Program-made: the position numbers and the translations under genes
DNA from: Methylobacterium longum
GTDB lineage: Bacteria; Pseudomonadota; Alphaproteobacteria; Rhizobiales; Beijerinckiaceae
DNA: 64,000 nt
Assembly: GCF_022179385.1 (NCBI RefSeq)
Contig: NZ_BPQS01000007.1
Span: 1 to 64,000, forward strand
Direction of reading: 5' to 3'
Shown: in pieces, positions 55,194-61,757 of the stretch
Numbering within the stretch: the stretch's first letter is position 1
Layout of the letters: each line of letters opens with the position of its first letter
Notes under the pieces: generated by a model
The model's database searches: none
What the model was told of the DNA's origin: nothing
What the model saw: only the letters and a program-made list of their open reading frames with translations

Positions 55194-56036
55194 ATGCGGT
55201 TCGTCAAGCACTTGTCTAGTCCCGCACCGGGCCAAGGGGGCTCCCGGACGCGCCGGAGCCTCACCGCCCTGTCGCTGCTGGCCCTGTGCCTGGCCGCGCC
55301 GCCGGCCCGGGCCCGCCTCGTTCAGGCCGACCTCGCCCGCGTCGCGGCGGCACCGTCGCCGGGCGCCCGCGCGCCCCTCGACCTTCCGGTCACAGACGCC
55401 CGTACCGGGCGGGCCACGACGCTCGGACAGGCGCTGGCCGGACGGCCCACCCTGCTGCTGCCGGTGGACTACACCTGCGGCAACGTCTGCGACCCGATGG
55501 TGTCCATGTCGGCCGACGCCCTGGCGGCCACCGGCCTGCCGGCGGGCGGCTATGCCCTGATCCTCGTGGGGATCGACCCGCGCGACGATGCCGCAGCCGC
55601 CCGCCGGATGATCCGGGAGACGCTGGGCGACCGCGCGGACGCGATCGCCCTCGTGCCGCTCGTGGCCGCGGAGGCGGCCGTCGCCCGGCTCACCGGGGCC
55701 CTCGGCTATACCGCGATCTACGATGCCGACACGGACAGCTTCGCCCACCCAGCCGCCGCCCTGCTGCTCGCCGGCGACGGGCGCGTCGCCCGCGTGCTCT
55801 CGCCCCTGGCTCTCACCGGGCGGGACCTGCGCCTCGCGCTCACGGAGGCCGGCGAGGGCCGGATCGGCGGGCTGGCCGACCGGCTCGCCCTGCTGTGTTA
55901 CGGCTTCGACGCCGTCCGCGGCGTCTACACGCCACTCGTCCAGCGCATCCTCGCCGTGGCCGGGATCGTCACGATCCTGGCCATCGGACTGCTGATCTTC
56001 GGGCTCACCCGCCTGACGCGGAGGCAGGCGGGCTGA
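55194..56036 (+). CDS. SCO1/SenC-like copper chaperone with C-terminal membrane anchor
   Basis: The 280-residue protein has an N-terminal signal (LTALSLLALCLAAPPARA) and a thioredoxin-like SCO domain with the copper ligands C-x3-C in YTCGNVCDPM (about residue 97) and a histidine in DSFAHPAAALLL. A C-terminal helix (ILAVAGIVTILAIGLLIFGL) is also present. SCO proteins deliver copper to cytochrome c oxidase. No oxidase genes are adjacent. The start at 55194 is chosen because the signal peptide follows; the frame extends upstream without support. Confidence 0.85.
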   Translation: MRFVKHLSSPAPGQGGSRTRRSLTALSLLALCLAAPPARARLVQADLARVAAAPSPGARAPLDLPVTDARTGRATTLGQALAGRPTLLLPVDYTCGNVCDPMVSMSADALAATGLPAGGYALILVGIDPRDDAAAARRMIRETLGDRADAIALVPLVAAEAAVARLTGALGYTAIYDADTDSFAHPAAALLLAGDGRVARVLSPLALTGRDLRLALTEAGEGRIGGLADRLALLCYGFDAVRGVYTPLVQRILAVAGIVTILAIGLLIFGLTRLTRRQAG

Positions 56037-56045
56037 GCCGGCACC

Positions 56046-56252
56046 TCATCGCTTGGTCGACAGGCCCTGCTCGCCGGGCCCGGGGGCCTCGCGCTTGAGG
56101 CTCGCATTCAGGTGCGGCGAATCCACCGGCTCCTCGCGGGTCGTTGGACGGGCGGAATCCTCCGGTGCCGGCATCGGCGGAAGGGGCGGTGCATTCGGCT
56201 TCATCTGCGGCGGCGACCCGGCGCCGTCCTTCACCATGTTGCGATTCGTCAT
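56046..56252 (-). CDS. Small Pro-rich disordered protein, 68 residues
   Basis: The frame from ATG 56252 encodes a soluble protein rich in Pro, Glu and Asp, beginning MTNRNMVKDGAGSPPQMK and ending PGEQGLSTKR. It is almost certainly disordered. The ribosome-binding site is poor. Its balanced composition makes it more credible than the shadow frames on the other strand, but no family was recognised. Confidence 0.45.
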   Translation of the reverse strand: MTNRNMVKDGAGSPPQMKPNAPPLPPMPAPEDSARPTTREEPVDSPHLNASLKREAPGPGEQGLSTKR

Positions 56253-56435
56253 CCTGTCAGAAGCCCTTTCGCGATCGCCGCCCCATGCGGCCCGCCGAGT
56301 CGTCCGCCGCGCCTCGGGCGCATTCCGAGAACAGGCGCGGACAAGCAAACCCGGTCGTTCGGTGGTCAACGCGGCGCACAAGAGCCCGGTTGCCGCCAAG
56401 CTGAGCTGTTAGAAGCTTAAGCAGGTCTCGGAACA

Positions 56436-56460
56436 GGAACCTTGGTTATTGCTGAAGGTT
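56436..56460 (+). promoter_or_regulatory. Degenerate sigma-EcfG promoter before the KGG-motif gene
   Basis: GGAAC, 16 bases, GGTT: one mismatch to CGTT. It lies 35 bases before the KGG-protein start codon, a suitable leader length. Such proteins are common general-stress targets. Confidence 0.45.
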
Positions 56461-56494
56461 GTTGCGGGGTGAAGCGAAGCCTGAGGAGGAACTG

Positions 56495-56683
56495 ATGGCA
56501 TCCGGAAATTCGACCTCGAAGCGGGGCTTTGCCTCGATGAACTTGGAGCGGCAGCGCGAGATCGCCAGCAAGGGCGGCCGCAGCGTGCCCGCCGAGAAGC
56601 GTTCGTTCTCCCAGGACCGCGAACTCGCGTCGTCGGCGGGGCGCAAGGGTGGCCAGTCCACGGGTACCGGCCGCGCCGAGTGA
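56495..56683 (+). CDS. KGG-repeat stress-induced protein (con-10-like)
   Basis: The 62-residue, very hydrophilic protein has the plant/bacterial LEA-like KGG pattern: KRGFASMNLERQREIASKGGRS and later ASSAGRKGGQS. These proteins accumulate under desiccation and other stress. A GGAGG Shine-Dalgarno sits just before the ATG at 56495. It is transcribed toward the phyR region. Confidence 0.87.
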   Translation: MASGNSTSKRGFASMNLERQREIASKGGRSVPAEKRSFSQDRELASSAGRKGGQSTGTGRAE

Positions 56684-56708
56684 CGCAGCCGAACCTTCGT
56701 AATGCGTA

Positions 56709-56738
56709 ACGGCGCCGCGTCCTCCGGACCGGCGCCGT
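56709..56738 (+). terminator. Possible terminator hairpin after the KGG gene
   Basis: Nine-base arms (ACGGCGCCG / CGGCGCCGT) with a 12-base loop start 26 bases after the KGG stop. The following sequence CTTCATT is only weakly T-rich. Confidence 0.5.
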
Positions 56739-56756
56739 CTTCATTCCCAACATGGC

Positions 56757-56804
56757 GCGCACAACAAAAGGCCCCGCCGATGGACGGGGCCTTTTGTTGT
56801 GCGC
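56757..56804. terminator. Bidirectional terminator: 20-bp perfect inverted repeat
   Basis: The arms 56757-56776 and 56785-56804 are perfect reverse complements around an eight-base loop. Each arm contains a GGCCCCG/CGGGGCC core flanked by AAAA or TTTT, so the stem provides a T tract in both directions. It lies between the KGG gene and the convergent 121-residue protein gene and should stop transcription from both sides. Confidence 0.8.
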
Positions 56805-56821
56805 GGTGATAGGTTTCTCGA

Positions 56822-57187
56822 TCAGGAGATGCAGCGGCCCGGGGTCATGCGCCGCGCCTCAGGACCGACCAGTGAGCTGAGGGCCGTCTCGCAACCCTCA
56901 CGCACCAAGCGACGCGGGGGCTGCTTCAGGATCGGGCGGATGCTCAGATCCTCCGCCTCGCCCGCCACCGGCGCCGTACGGCTCTCAATCTTCTGGACCC
57001 CCGCGACCCGGGTGGGGCTGATGGACAATGGGACCGGCCGCATTCCCGGCAGCGGCGCTTGGCTCATCTGCATCGTCGGGACCGGCGCAGTCCAGCGATC
57101 GGCTGTTTCCCGCACCACCGGCTGCACCAGAACGGTGAGGAGAGCGGCGGGAGCGCTCACGCCCAGAATGAAACCAGACCGCAGCAT
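56822..57187 (-). CDS. Secreted small hypothetical protein, 121 residues, under sigma-EcfG control
   Basis: A signal-anchor or signal peptide (SGFILGVSAPAALLTVLVQP) precedes a Pro-rich region and a C-terminal segment with two cysteines (GCETALSS and GRCIS) likely to form a disulfide. No family recognised. A perfect sigma-EcfG promoter at 57229-57253 gives a leader of about 35 bases. Confidence 0.7.
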   Translation of the reverse strand: MLRSGFILGVSAPAALLTVLVQPVVRETADRWTAPVPTMQMSQAPLPGMRPVPLSISPTRVAGVQKIESRTAPVAGEAEDLSIRPILKQPPRRLVREGCETALSSLVGPEARRMTPGRCIS

Positions 57188-57228
57188 CGCCCCGACCTCA
57201 TCGCGAGAGCTTGACAGGATGTGGTGAT

Positions 57229-57253
57229 AACGCGGCCTGCAATCGCAGGTTCC
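57229..57253 (-). promoter_or_regulatory. Sigma-EcfG promoter of the 121-residue secreted protein
   Basis: On the minus strand GGAAC (57253-57249), 16 bases, CGTT (57232-57229). It matches the general stress consensus of Methylobacterium-type bacteria exactly and is 42 bases before the ATG. Confidence 0.8.
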
Positions 57254-57385
57254 TAGACTTCCGCGCTTCTACGCGCCCTCAGTATTCAATCGCCGTCGCG
57301 GGATTGGTGCGACGGCGCACGCGCGCCATCCACAACTGTCCCCCGTGGTTTTTTAGCCACTTCCGTCGAAAAAGTGCGCGCCCTG

Positions 57386-57410
57386 GAACCTCCCGGTTCC
57401 GCGGCCGTTT
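57386..57410 (+). promoter_or_regulatory. Sigma-EcfG promoter of a candidate small RNA
   Basis: GGAAC (57386-57390), 16 bases, CGTT (57407-57410) on the plus strand, with no credible start codon downstream before a terminator at 57474-57505. Confidence 0.78.
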
Positions 57411-57416
57411 CTCCAG

Positions 57417-57505
57417 CACCCGGCCACCTGGTCCTCCCCGCATTCCCCTTGTGCATCGGCCGGAACCTTCGCGACGGGCTGGAGCCTTCTCCGGCCCGTT
57501 TTTTT
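57417..57505 (+). ncRNA. Candidate sigma-EcfG-dependent small RNA, possibly GsrN-like
   Basis: A transcript from the promoter at 57386-57410 should begin near 57417 and end after the T run at 57505, about 90 nt. It predicts a 5' hairpin closed by CCGGCC (57420-57425) and GGCCGG (57458-57463). The long loop holds exposed C-rich tracts (CCTCCCC near 57433 and TTCCCCTT near 57443), suited to pairing with Shine-Dalgarno sequences, and a strong 3' terminator hairpin follows. Caulobacter GsrN, a general-stress sRNA, has a similar design: C-rich loop, intrinsic terminator and EcfG-type promoter. The exact 5' end and homology are unproven. Confidence 0.65.
57474..57505 (+). terminator. Strong intrinsic terminator of the candidate small RNA
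   Basis: An 11-bp stem (57474-57484 with 57489-57499, one G-U pair) with a CCTT loop is followed directly by seven T residues (57499-57505). Confidence 0.85.
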
Positions 57506-57532
57506 GCGTCCGGCGCCGGACCGTGCCGGCAT

Positions 57533-57557
57533 AAAAAAACCCCGGCTCGCGCCGGGG
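57533..57557 (-). terminator. Intrinsic terminator of phyR
   Basis: On the minus strand a GC stem (CCCCGGC / GCCGGGG, TCGC-type loop) is followed by seven T residues. It lies about 60 bases after the phyR stop and faces the small RNA terminator. Confidence 0.85.
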
Positions 57558-57617
57558 CTTCGTATCCGTTCGGAGACGTCGGGGCGGCGGACTGTCCCGC
57601 CGATACGCCGCGTCAGG

Positions 57618-58421
57618 TCACGCGGTCTTGGCTTCCCGACGGCGGGCCGTCTGCTGGAAGAACAGCGCTTGGCTGATGACAGCGGAGACGTTGGCGGGCT
57701 GGAACGGCTTCGCGATGAGGAAGGCCGGCTCGGGCCGCTCGCCGGTGAGGAAGCGCTCCGGATAGGCCGTGATGAAGATCACCGGCACCTCGAAAGTCTT
57801 CAGCAGGTCGTTCACGGCGTCGAGACCGGAGGATCCGTCGGCGAGCTGAATATCGGCCAGGATCAGTCCGGGCCGCTTGCCCTCGCCAGCGATCTTGATC
57901 GCTTCGGTGCGAGTGCGGGCGACGCCGATCACGTTGTGGCCGAGACCCTCGACAAGCGCCTCGAGATCCATGGCGATGAGCGGCTCGTCCTCGATGATGA
58001 GGATCTCTGTGGCCATGTCGGCGGCGAGCTCACGGCCGGCCTCGTCCACGAGGTCGCGGACCTCTGACACGTCGACGGCCAGGATGATCGCAGCGTCCTC
58101 CTCGGAGAAGCCTTCGAGGCAGGAGAGCAGGAAGGCCTGCCGCGGCAGCGGCGTGATCTGGCCGAGGCGGACCTCCGCCGGAAGGTCGTGCTGAACCTGC
58201 TCGCTGCGGCCGTTCACCGAGAGCGAGTTCCAGATCCGCGTGAAGACGCGGAACAGGTCGGCCTTGATGTTGGTGCTGCGGCCGAGCGTGTCAGGCTCGT
58301 TGACCAGGGTCTCCAGCGTGGCGGCGACGTACGCGTCACCCGCCACTTGGCTCCCCGTGAGCGCGCGCGCGTAGCGGCGCAGGTACGGCAGGTGCTGTAC
58401 CACGAGTTGCGATGTCGACAT
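57618..58421 (-). CDS. phyR: General stress response regulator PhyR
   Basis: The 267-residue protein joins an N-terminal sigma-factor-like domain (about residues 1-130, with LPYLRRYARALTGS and LPRQAFLLSCLEGFSEEDAA) to a C-terminal receiver domain. The receiver has the acidic pair E144/D145, the phospho-acceptor D190 in LILADIQLADG, the conserved FITAYPE and K238 in LIAKPF. When phosphorylated, PhyR sequesters NepR through its sigma-like domain, freeing sigma-EcfG. D190 is the known acceptor in Methylobacterium extorquens PhyR. It is divergent from nepR. Confidence 0.96.
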   Translation of the reverse strand: MSTSQLVVQHLPYLRRYARALTGSQVAGDAYVAATLETLVNEPDTLGRSTNIKADLFRVFTRIWNSLSVNGRSEQVQHDLPAEVRLGQITPLPRQAFLLSCLEGFSEEDAAIILAVDVSEVRDLVDEAGRELAADMATEILIIEDEPLIAMDLEALVEGLGHNVIGVARTRTEAIKIAGEGKRPGLILADIQLADGSSGLDAVNDLLKTFEVPVIFITAYPERFLTGERPEPAFLIAKPFQPANVSAVISQALFFQQTARRREAKTA

Positions 58422-58520
58422 TCGATCCCCTGTGCCTCGCCGTGTTGCCCGGCCGCGTCACCTCGATCTGTAACCGAAGCGGTGCCGGGGCCGGCTTGTA
58501 TCCTGCGCAGCCTACCGCCC

Positions 58521-58545
58521 AACGCGGCGGCCCGCACTCCGTTCC
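58521..58545 (-). promoter_or_regulatory. Sigma-EcfG promoter of phyR
   Basis: On the minus strand GGAAC (58545-58541), 16 bases, CGTT (58524-58521). It is 100 bases before the phyR ATG and shows that phyR is autoregulated by the stress sigma factor. Confidence 0.85.
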
Positions 58546-58555
58546 ACCCCCCGGC

Positions 58556-58581
58556 GGAACCGATCCCGGCGGGCAGGCGTT
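58556..58581 (+). promoter_or_regulatory. Sigma-EcfG promoter of nepR
   Basis: GGAAC (58556-58560), 17 bases, CGTT (58578-58581). It starts only 10 bases from the phyR promoter, so the two elements are back to back. Confidence 0.85.
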
Positions 58582-58656
58582 GCCGCCGCAGCCATGGCGT
58601 ATGTCGAGCCGCAGCACAATGCGGCCAAGCCGACTTCGGCACTAAGGGGCGTATCG

Positions 58657-58932
58657 ATGGTGGACCAGGGGAAGGATGCGGCTCTCCGCGCGCGGGATCC
58701 GCGTTCGGGAACTGCTTCCGATCACAGATCAGAGATCCGAAACAGCAACGTCGACGAAACCCGTCCGTCGAGCGCCAGAAATGCGACCCGCAGCAGCCTG
58801 ACTGATCACACCCGCAATCGCCTCGCCGCGCAGTTGCGGACGATGTACGATTCCATCACGCAGCAGCCCGTGCCCGATCGCTTCGCGGACCTGATCGCCA
58901 AGCTCGACAGTGGTGACGGCGGGAAAGCCTGA
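58657..58932 (+). CDS. nepR: Anti-sigma factor NepR
   Basis: NepR binds sigma-EcfG in unstressed cells and is titrated by phosphorylated PhyR. The 91-residue protein has an unconserved, polar first half and the NepR core near residues 55-82: IGxxLRxxYDxxxxEPxPxxFxxLLxxL-type sequence, here RNRLAAQLRTMYDSITQQPVP and DRFADLIAKL. AAGGGG lies eight bases before the ATG at 58657; an upstream ATG at 58594 would add 21 residues. No ecfG gene follows, so the sigma factor is encoded elsewhere. Confidence 0.9.
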   Translation: MVDQGKDAALRARDPRSGTASDHRSEIRNSNVDETRPSSARNATRSSLTDHTRNRLAAQLRTMYDSITQQPVPDRFADLIAKLDSGDGGKA

Positions 58933-59272
58933 CGGGCGTCTGGTTTCGGCCGCTCATCGCGGCAACTTTGCGCGACGCTCTCTGCGCAGTCTTCGCGGGC
59001 AGATGACGACAGCGGAGACTCGTGAGGCGTGGCGGCCGCAGCATCCGGTTGCTCCGCTCTGATCGCGCAGGCCGGCCGAGAACAAGGCTCGCAGTTCACC
59101 AGAGGCCAACGGACCGGAGCACGCCTGCGTGTCTGAGAAGCGGCACTGCCGCGATCGCGAAGCCGCCCGTCGCACCGACCGATAGTATCAACGAAGAAGC
59201 CGCCGCGAATCGCGGCGGCCCTCACCTTCGTCGCGCCGGCACGAACGCCGGGCCGGCGTGAATTGACACGCG
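58933..59272. other. Intergenic region with a terminator-like hairpin
   Basis: About 340 bases without a credible gene between the convergent nepR and DUF1328 genes. A nine-base perfect stem (59199-59207 with 59211-59219, AAT loop) followed on the minus strand by TTCTTCGTT probably terminates the DUF1328 gene. Confidence 0.55.
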
Positions 59273-59449
59273 TCAGAGTGTCGGCGAGCGGCCGCGCATC
59301 AGGCCCACGACGGCCGAGATCGCGAATAGGACGATCGCCACGAAGAACACCAGCTTTGCGGCTTCCACAGCCGTTCCGGCGATTCCACCGAAACCAAGCA
59401 GCGCGGCCACGAGGGCGACGACAAGGAAAGTTACGGCCCAACCGAGCAT
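59273..59449 (-). CDS. DUF1328 small membrane protein
   Basis: The 58-residue protein is two transmembrane helices ([21 protein letters not shown] and [19 protein letters not shown]), the standard YtjA/DUF1328 architecture. AAGGA precedes the ATG. A perfect sigma-EcfG promoter lies 58 bases upstream. Members are frequently stress-induced. Confidence 0.9.
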   Translation of the reverse strand: MLGWAVTFLVVALVAALLGFGGIAGTAVEAAKLVFFVAIVLFAISAVVGLMRGRSPTL

Positions 59450-59506
59450 TGTTCGTATCCTTCGAAAAAATTCAACGCGGGCGGGCCGCGTCGTTCTGAC
59501 CACGAA

Positions 59507-59531
59507 AACGCCAAGGTTTCGCTCGGGTTCC
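59507..59531 (-). promoter_or_regulatory. Sigma-EcfG promoter of the DUF1328 gene
   Basis: On the minus strand GGAAC (59531-59527), 16 bases, CGTT (59510-59507), a perfect match. Confidence 0.82.
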
Positions 59532-59608
59532 GCCCCCTCGACAAAGTCCTGTGCGCGGTATCCCCAGGGCTGCGACGTCCAGAACGTCGGGCCGCGGCAA
59601 TGGGTGAC

Positions 59609-59633
59609 GGAACGGTACGGAGAGGCTAGCGTT
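59609..59633 (+). promoter_or_regulatory. Sigma-EcfG promoter of a 58-codon ORF
   Basis: GGAAC (59609-59613), 16 bases, CGTT (59630-59633), a perfect match, 37 bases before the ATG at 59670. It diverges from the DUF1328 promoter about 80 bases away. Confidence 0.78.
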
Positions 59634-59669
59634 CGAAGATAGGTCGTCAGGTTCGAGCCGGGATCCGTG

Positions 59670-59846
59670 ATGCTGCACTCTGCCAAGAAAGCCGTTCAAT
59701 CGAAGACAGCCGCGACGGCCGCCCGCCTCGCGGCGTTCATCGACAGAGCCGGCGACGCTCTGCGCGAGGCAGCGCTCGGCCTCGTTCCGGCCCCCGCGCC
59801 CGTCCCGGTCCGCGTCCGCGCCCGGCGCCAGAACCGGGCGGAATGA
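59670..59846 (+). CDS. Small stress-controlled ORF, 58 residues
   Basis: The frame ATG 59670 to TGA 59844-59846 encodes a basic protein starting [23 protein letters not shown], with one amphipathic helix and then a Pro/Val/Arg-rich tail. GGGA lies before the start. It falls below a 60-residue reporting limit, so it is easily missed. A perfect sigma-EcfG promoter at the right distance is the main evidence that it is expressed. No family recognised. Confidence 0.55.
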   Translation: MLHSAKKAVQSKTAATAARLAAFIDRAGDALREAALGLVPAPAPVPVRVRARRQNRAE

Positions 59847-59977
59847 GCCGACGCCGTCGGTCGATCCCAGACCGGCCCGCATCGGCGGCTGGCCCAGGAT
59901 GTCGTCGGTGCCTGCAGCGTTTGCTACGCGGCGTGGATGAGCCTTAGGAAGCGCCCACCAGATCGCGCGAGGCGGCG

Positions 59978-60898
59978 ATGGCGGACGCAGACGAGATCAA
60001 GCTGACTTTCGATCCCTCGATGCCCCGGGCCGAATGCCTGGAGACGGTCGCACCGCTGATACGCCGGCGCGTGGCGCCGAACGGCGGCCCGTTCACGGCG
60101 AGCGGCACCTGCACCTACGTGATCGGCCAGGGTCGCGTCGCGGTGCTTGATCCCGGCCCGGACCATCCCGGCCACATCGACGCGCTCCTCCGTGACCTCT
60201 CCGGCGAGACGATCGAGGCCATCGTAGTCACCCACACCCATCGCGATCACTCGCCCGGCGCCCGGCTCCTCGCCGCCCGGACAGGGGCGCCGATCCTCGG
60301 CTGCGGATTGCATCGGACCGCGCGGGACCTGACCGACGCGGAGGTACCGAGGCTCGACGCCAGCGCCGACCGGGATCACGACCCCGACCGTGTCATGGCG
60401 GAGGGCGATGCCGTCACCGGTCCGGGCTGGACCCTCGTCGCGGTGGAGACGCCCGGGCACACGATGAACCACCTCGCCTTCGCGCTGCCGGAGGCGGAAG
60501 CCCTGTTCTCGGGTGACCACGTCATGGCGTGGTCCACGACGATCGTGGCCCCACCGGACGGGACGATGCGCGCCTACATGGCCTCGCTCGACAAGCTGCG
60601 CGGCCGCACTGAATCCATCTACTGGCCGGGCCATGGCGGCCCGGTCCGCGACCCGGCCCGCTTCCTCCGCGGCCTCGCGGGCCACCGCCGCCAGCGCGAA
60701 GCCGCGATCCGGGGCCGGCTGGCCGCCGGTGACGAGCGCGTCGCCGAGATCGTCGCGGCGATCTACCAGGGACTCGATCCGCGGCTGAAGGGAGCGGCGG
60801 CCCTGTCGGTCCTCGCCCATCTGGAGGATCTGGTCGGGCGCGGGCTGGCGCGGACGGAGGGCACGCCGAGCCTCGACGGGACCTTCGCCCCCGCCTGA
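59978..60898 (+). CDS. MBL-fold metallo-hydrolase (LACTB2-like)
   Basis: The 306-residue protein has the beta-lactamase-fold motif THTHRDHSPGA (H-x-H-x-D-H) near residue 90, VETPGHTMNHLAF and LFSGDHVMAWS, with an extended C-terminal helical domain (AAIYQGLDPRLKGAAALSVLAHLEDLV) typical of LACTB2-type nucleases or hydrolases. The substrate is unknown. Confidence 0.9.
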   Translation: MADADEIKLTFDPSMPRAECLETVAPLIRRRVAPNGGPFTASGTCTYVIGQGRVAVLDPGPDHPGHIDALLRDLSGETIEAIVVTHTHRDHSPGARLLAARTGAPILGCGLHRTARDLTDAEVPRLDASADRDHDPDRVMAEGDAVTGPGWTLVAVETPGHTMNHLAFALPEAEALFSGDHVMAWSTTIVAPPDGTMRAYMASLDKLRGRTESIYWPGHGGPVRDPARFLRGLAGHRRQREAAIRGRLAAGDERVAEIVAAIYQGLDPRLKGAAALSVLAHLEDLVGRGLARTEGTPSLDGTFAPA

Positions 60899-60915
60899 GG
60901 ACGGTCGGCGCGGCC

Positions 60916-61704
60916 TCACTTCACCGCGAGGGCGAGGTTGGCGACGTCGTCGAGGTAGGCGCGGATCCGGTCGGCATTGCTGCCGAAGTCGCGCCCGCCG
61001 AGCCGCGAGGCCGACCGGACGTCGATCCGGGCCCCGTCGGCACGGGGGCGGATCCGGACGGTCACGTCGTCCGGCAGGTTGAGGATCAGACCGCGCGCCA
61101 CCGCCTCGATCCGGCCGTTGCCGGTGCGGCCGCCCGGGCGGATCGCCTCGACGATCTGCCAGTTCCGCTTCAGGGCGGCCTTGCGGGCCAGTTCGAAGGC
61201 CTCGTCGGCGCCGATATCGAGGGTCAGCGGGGCGATCTGCGGATAGGCGCCGCGTTGGCGCTCGCGGAGCGACGGATCGGGTTCGGCCGGGTAGCGGCCG
61301 CCGCGGGCCGTGAAGGCGGCGCGGGAGCGCGAGTAGGCGGGCGGATTGTCGATGTCGGTGGTGATGTCCGACAGGGCCGGCAGGCGCAGGCCGCGCAGGC
61401 CGAGGAAGGCCGGATAGCCCAGCACGAGGAGTGCGAGGATCAACCCGGCGACGGCGGCGCCGAGACCCCGCGCGCCCTCGCGCCAGACCTGCACGAAGGC
61501 GAAGACCGCGGCGAGCGCCGCCGCGATGGCGATGCCGAGCCCGGCCACCAGGGCGGCGAGCGCCGCGTCGGTATCGGCACGCGGGTCGCGGACCAGGATC
61601 AGCGCGATCCCGGTGGCGACGATGGAGAACACGGCCAGCCGGCGGGCCAGCGGCCCCGCGCGGGTGACGGGTTCCTCGATGAGCAGGCGGCGCATGGGGA
61701 TCAT
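60916..61704 (-). CDS. DUF1499 membrane protein
   Basis: The 262-residue protein has three predicted helices in the first 110 residues (LAVFSIVATGIALILV, LVAGLGIAIAAALAAVFAF, AVAGLILALLVLGYPAF) and a soluble DUF1499 domain after them (LPALSDITTDIDNPPAY, DVTVRIRPRADGARIDVRSASRLGGRDFG). Function unknown. It lies 53 bases downstream of the AsmA-like gene on the same strand. Confidence 0.88.
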   Translation of the reverse strand: MIPMRRLLIEEPVTRAGPLARRLAVFSIVATGIALILVRDPRADTDAALAALVAGLGIAIAAALAAVFAFVQVWREGARGLGAAVAGLILALLVLGYPAFLGLRGLRLPALSDITTDIDNPPAYSRSRAAFTARGGRYPAEPDPSLRERQRGAYPQIAPLTLDIGADEAFELARKAALKRNWQIVEAIRPGGRTGNGRIEAVARGLILNLPDDVTVRIRPRADGARIDVRSASRLGGRDFGSNADRIRAYLDDVANLALAVK

Positions 61705-61757
61705 GGGGCGGTGGGCGCGATCTTAGAGCTTGGCCGTCGAAGGCGCCATCGGGGATG

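Noticed and set aside
57374-57676. Rightward 100-residue frame overlapping the candidate small RNA
   Set aside because: It reads through a strong terminator, runs antisense into phyR and has shadow-type composition.
58594-58656. Upstream ATG for nepR adding 21 residues
   Set aside because: It has no Shine-Dalgarno, would leave a leader of only a few bases after the mapped-type promoter, and the added sequence is not part of the NepR core. The ATG at 58657 has AAGGGG at good spacing.
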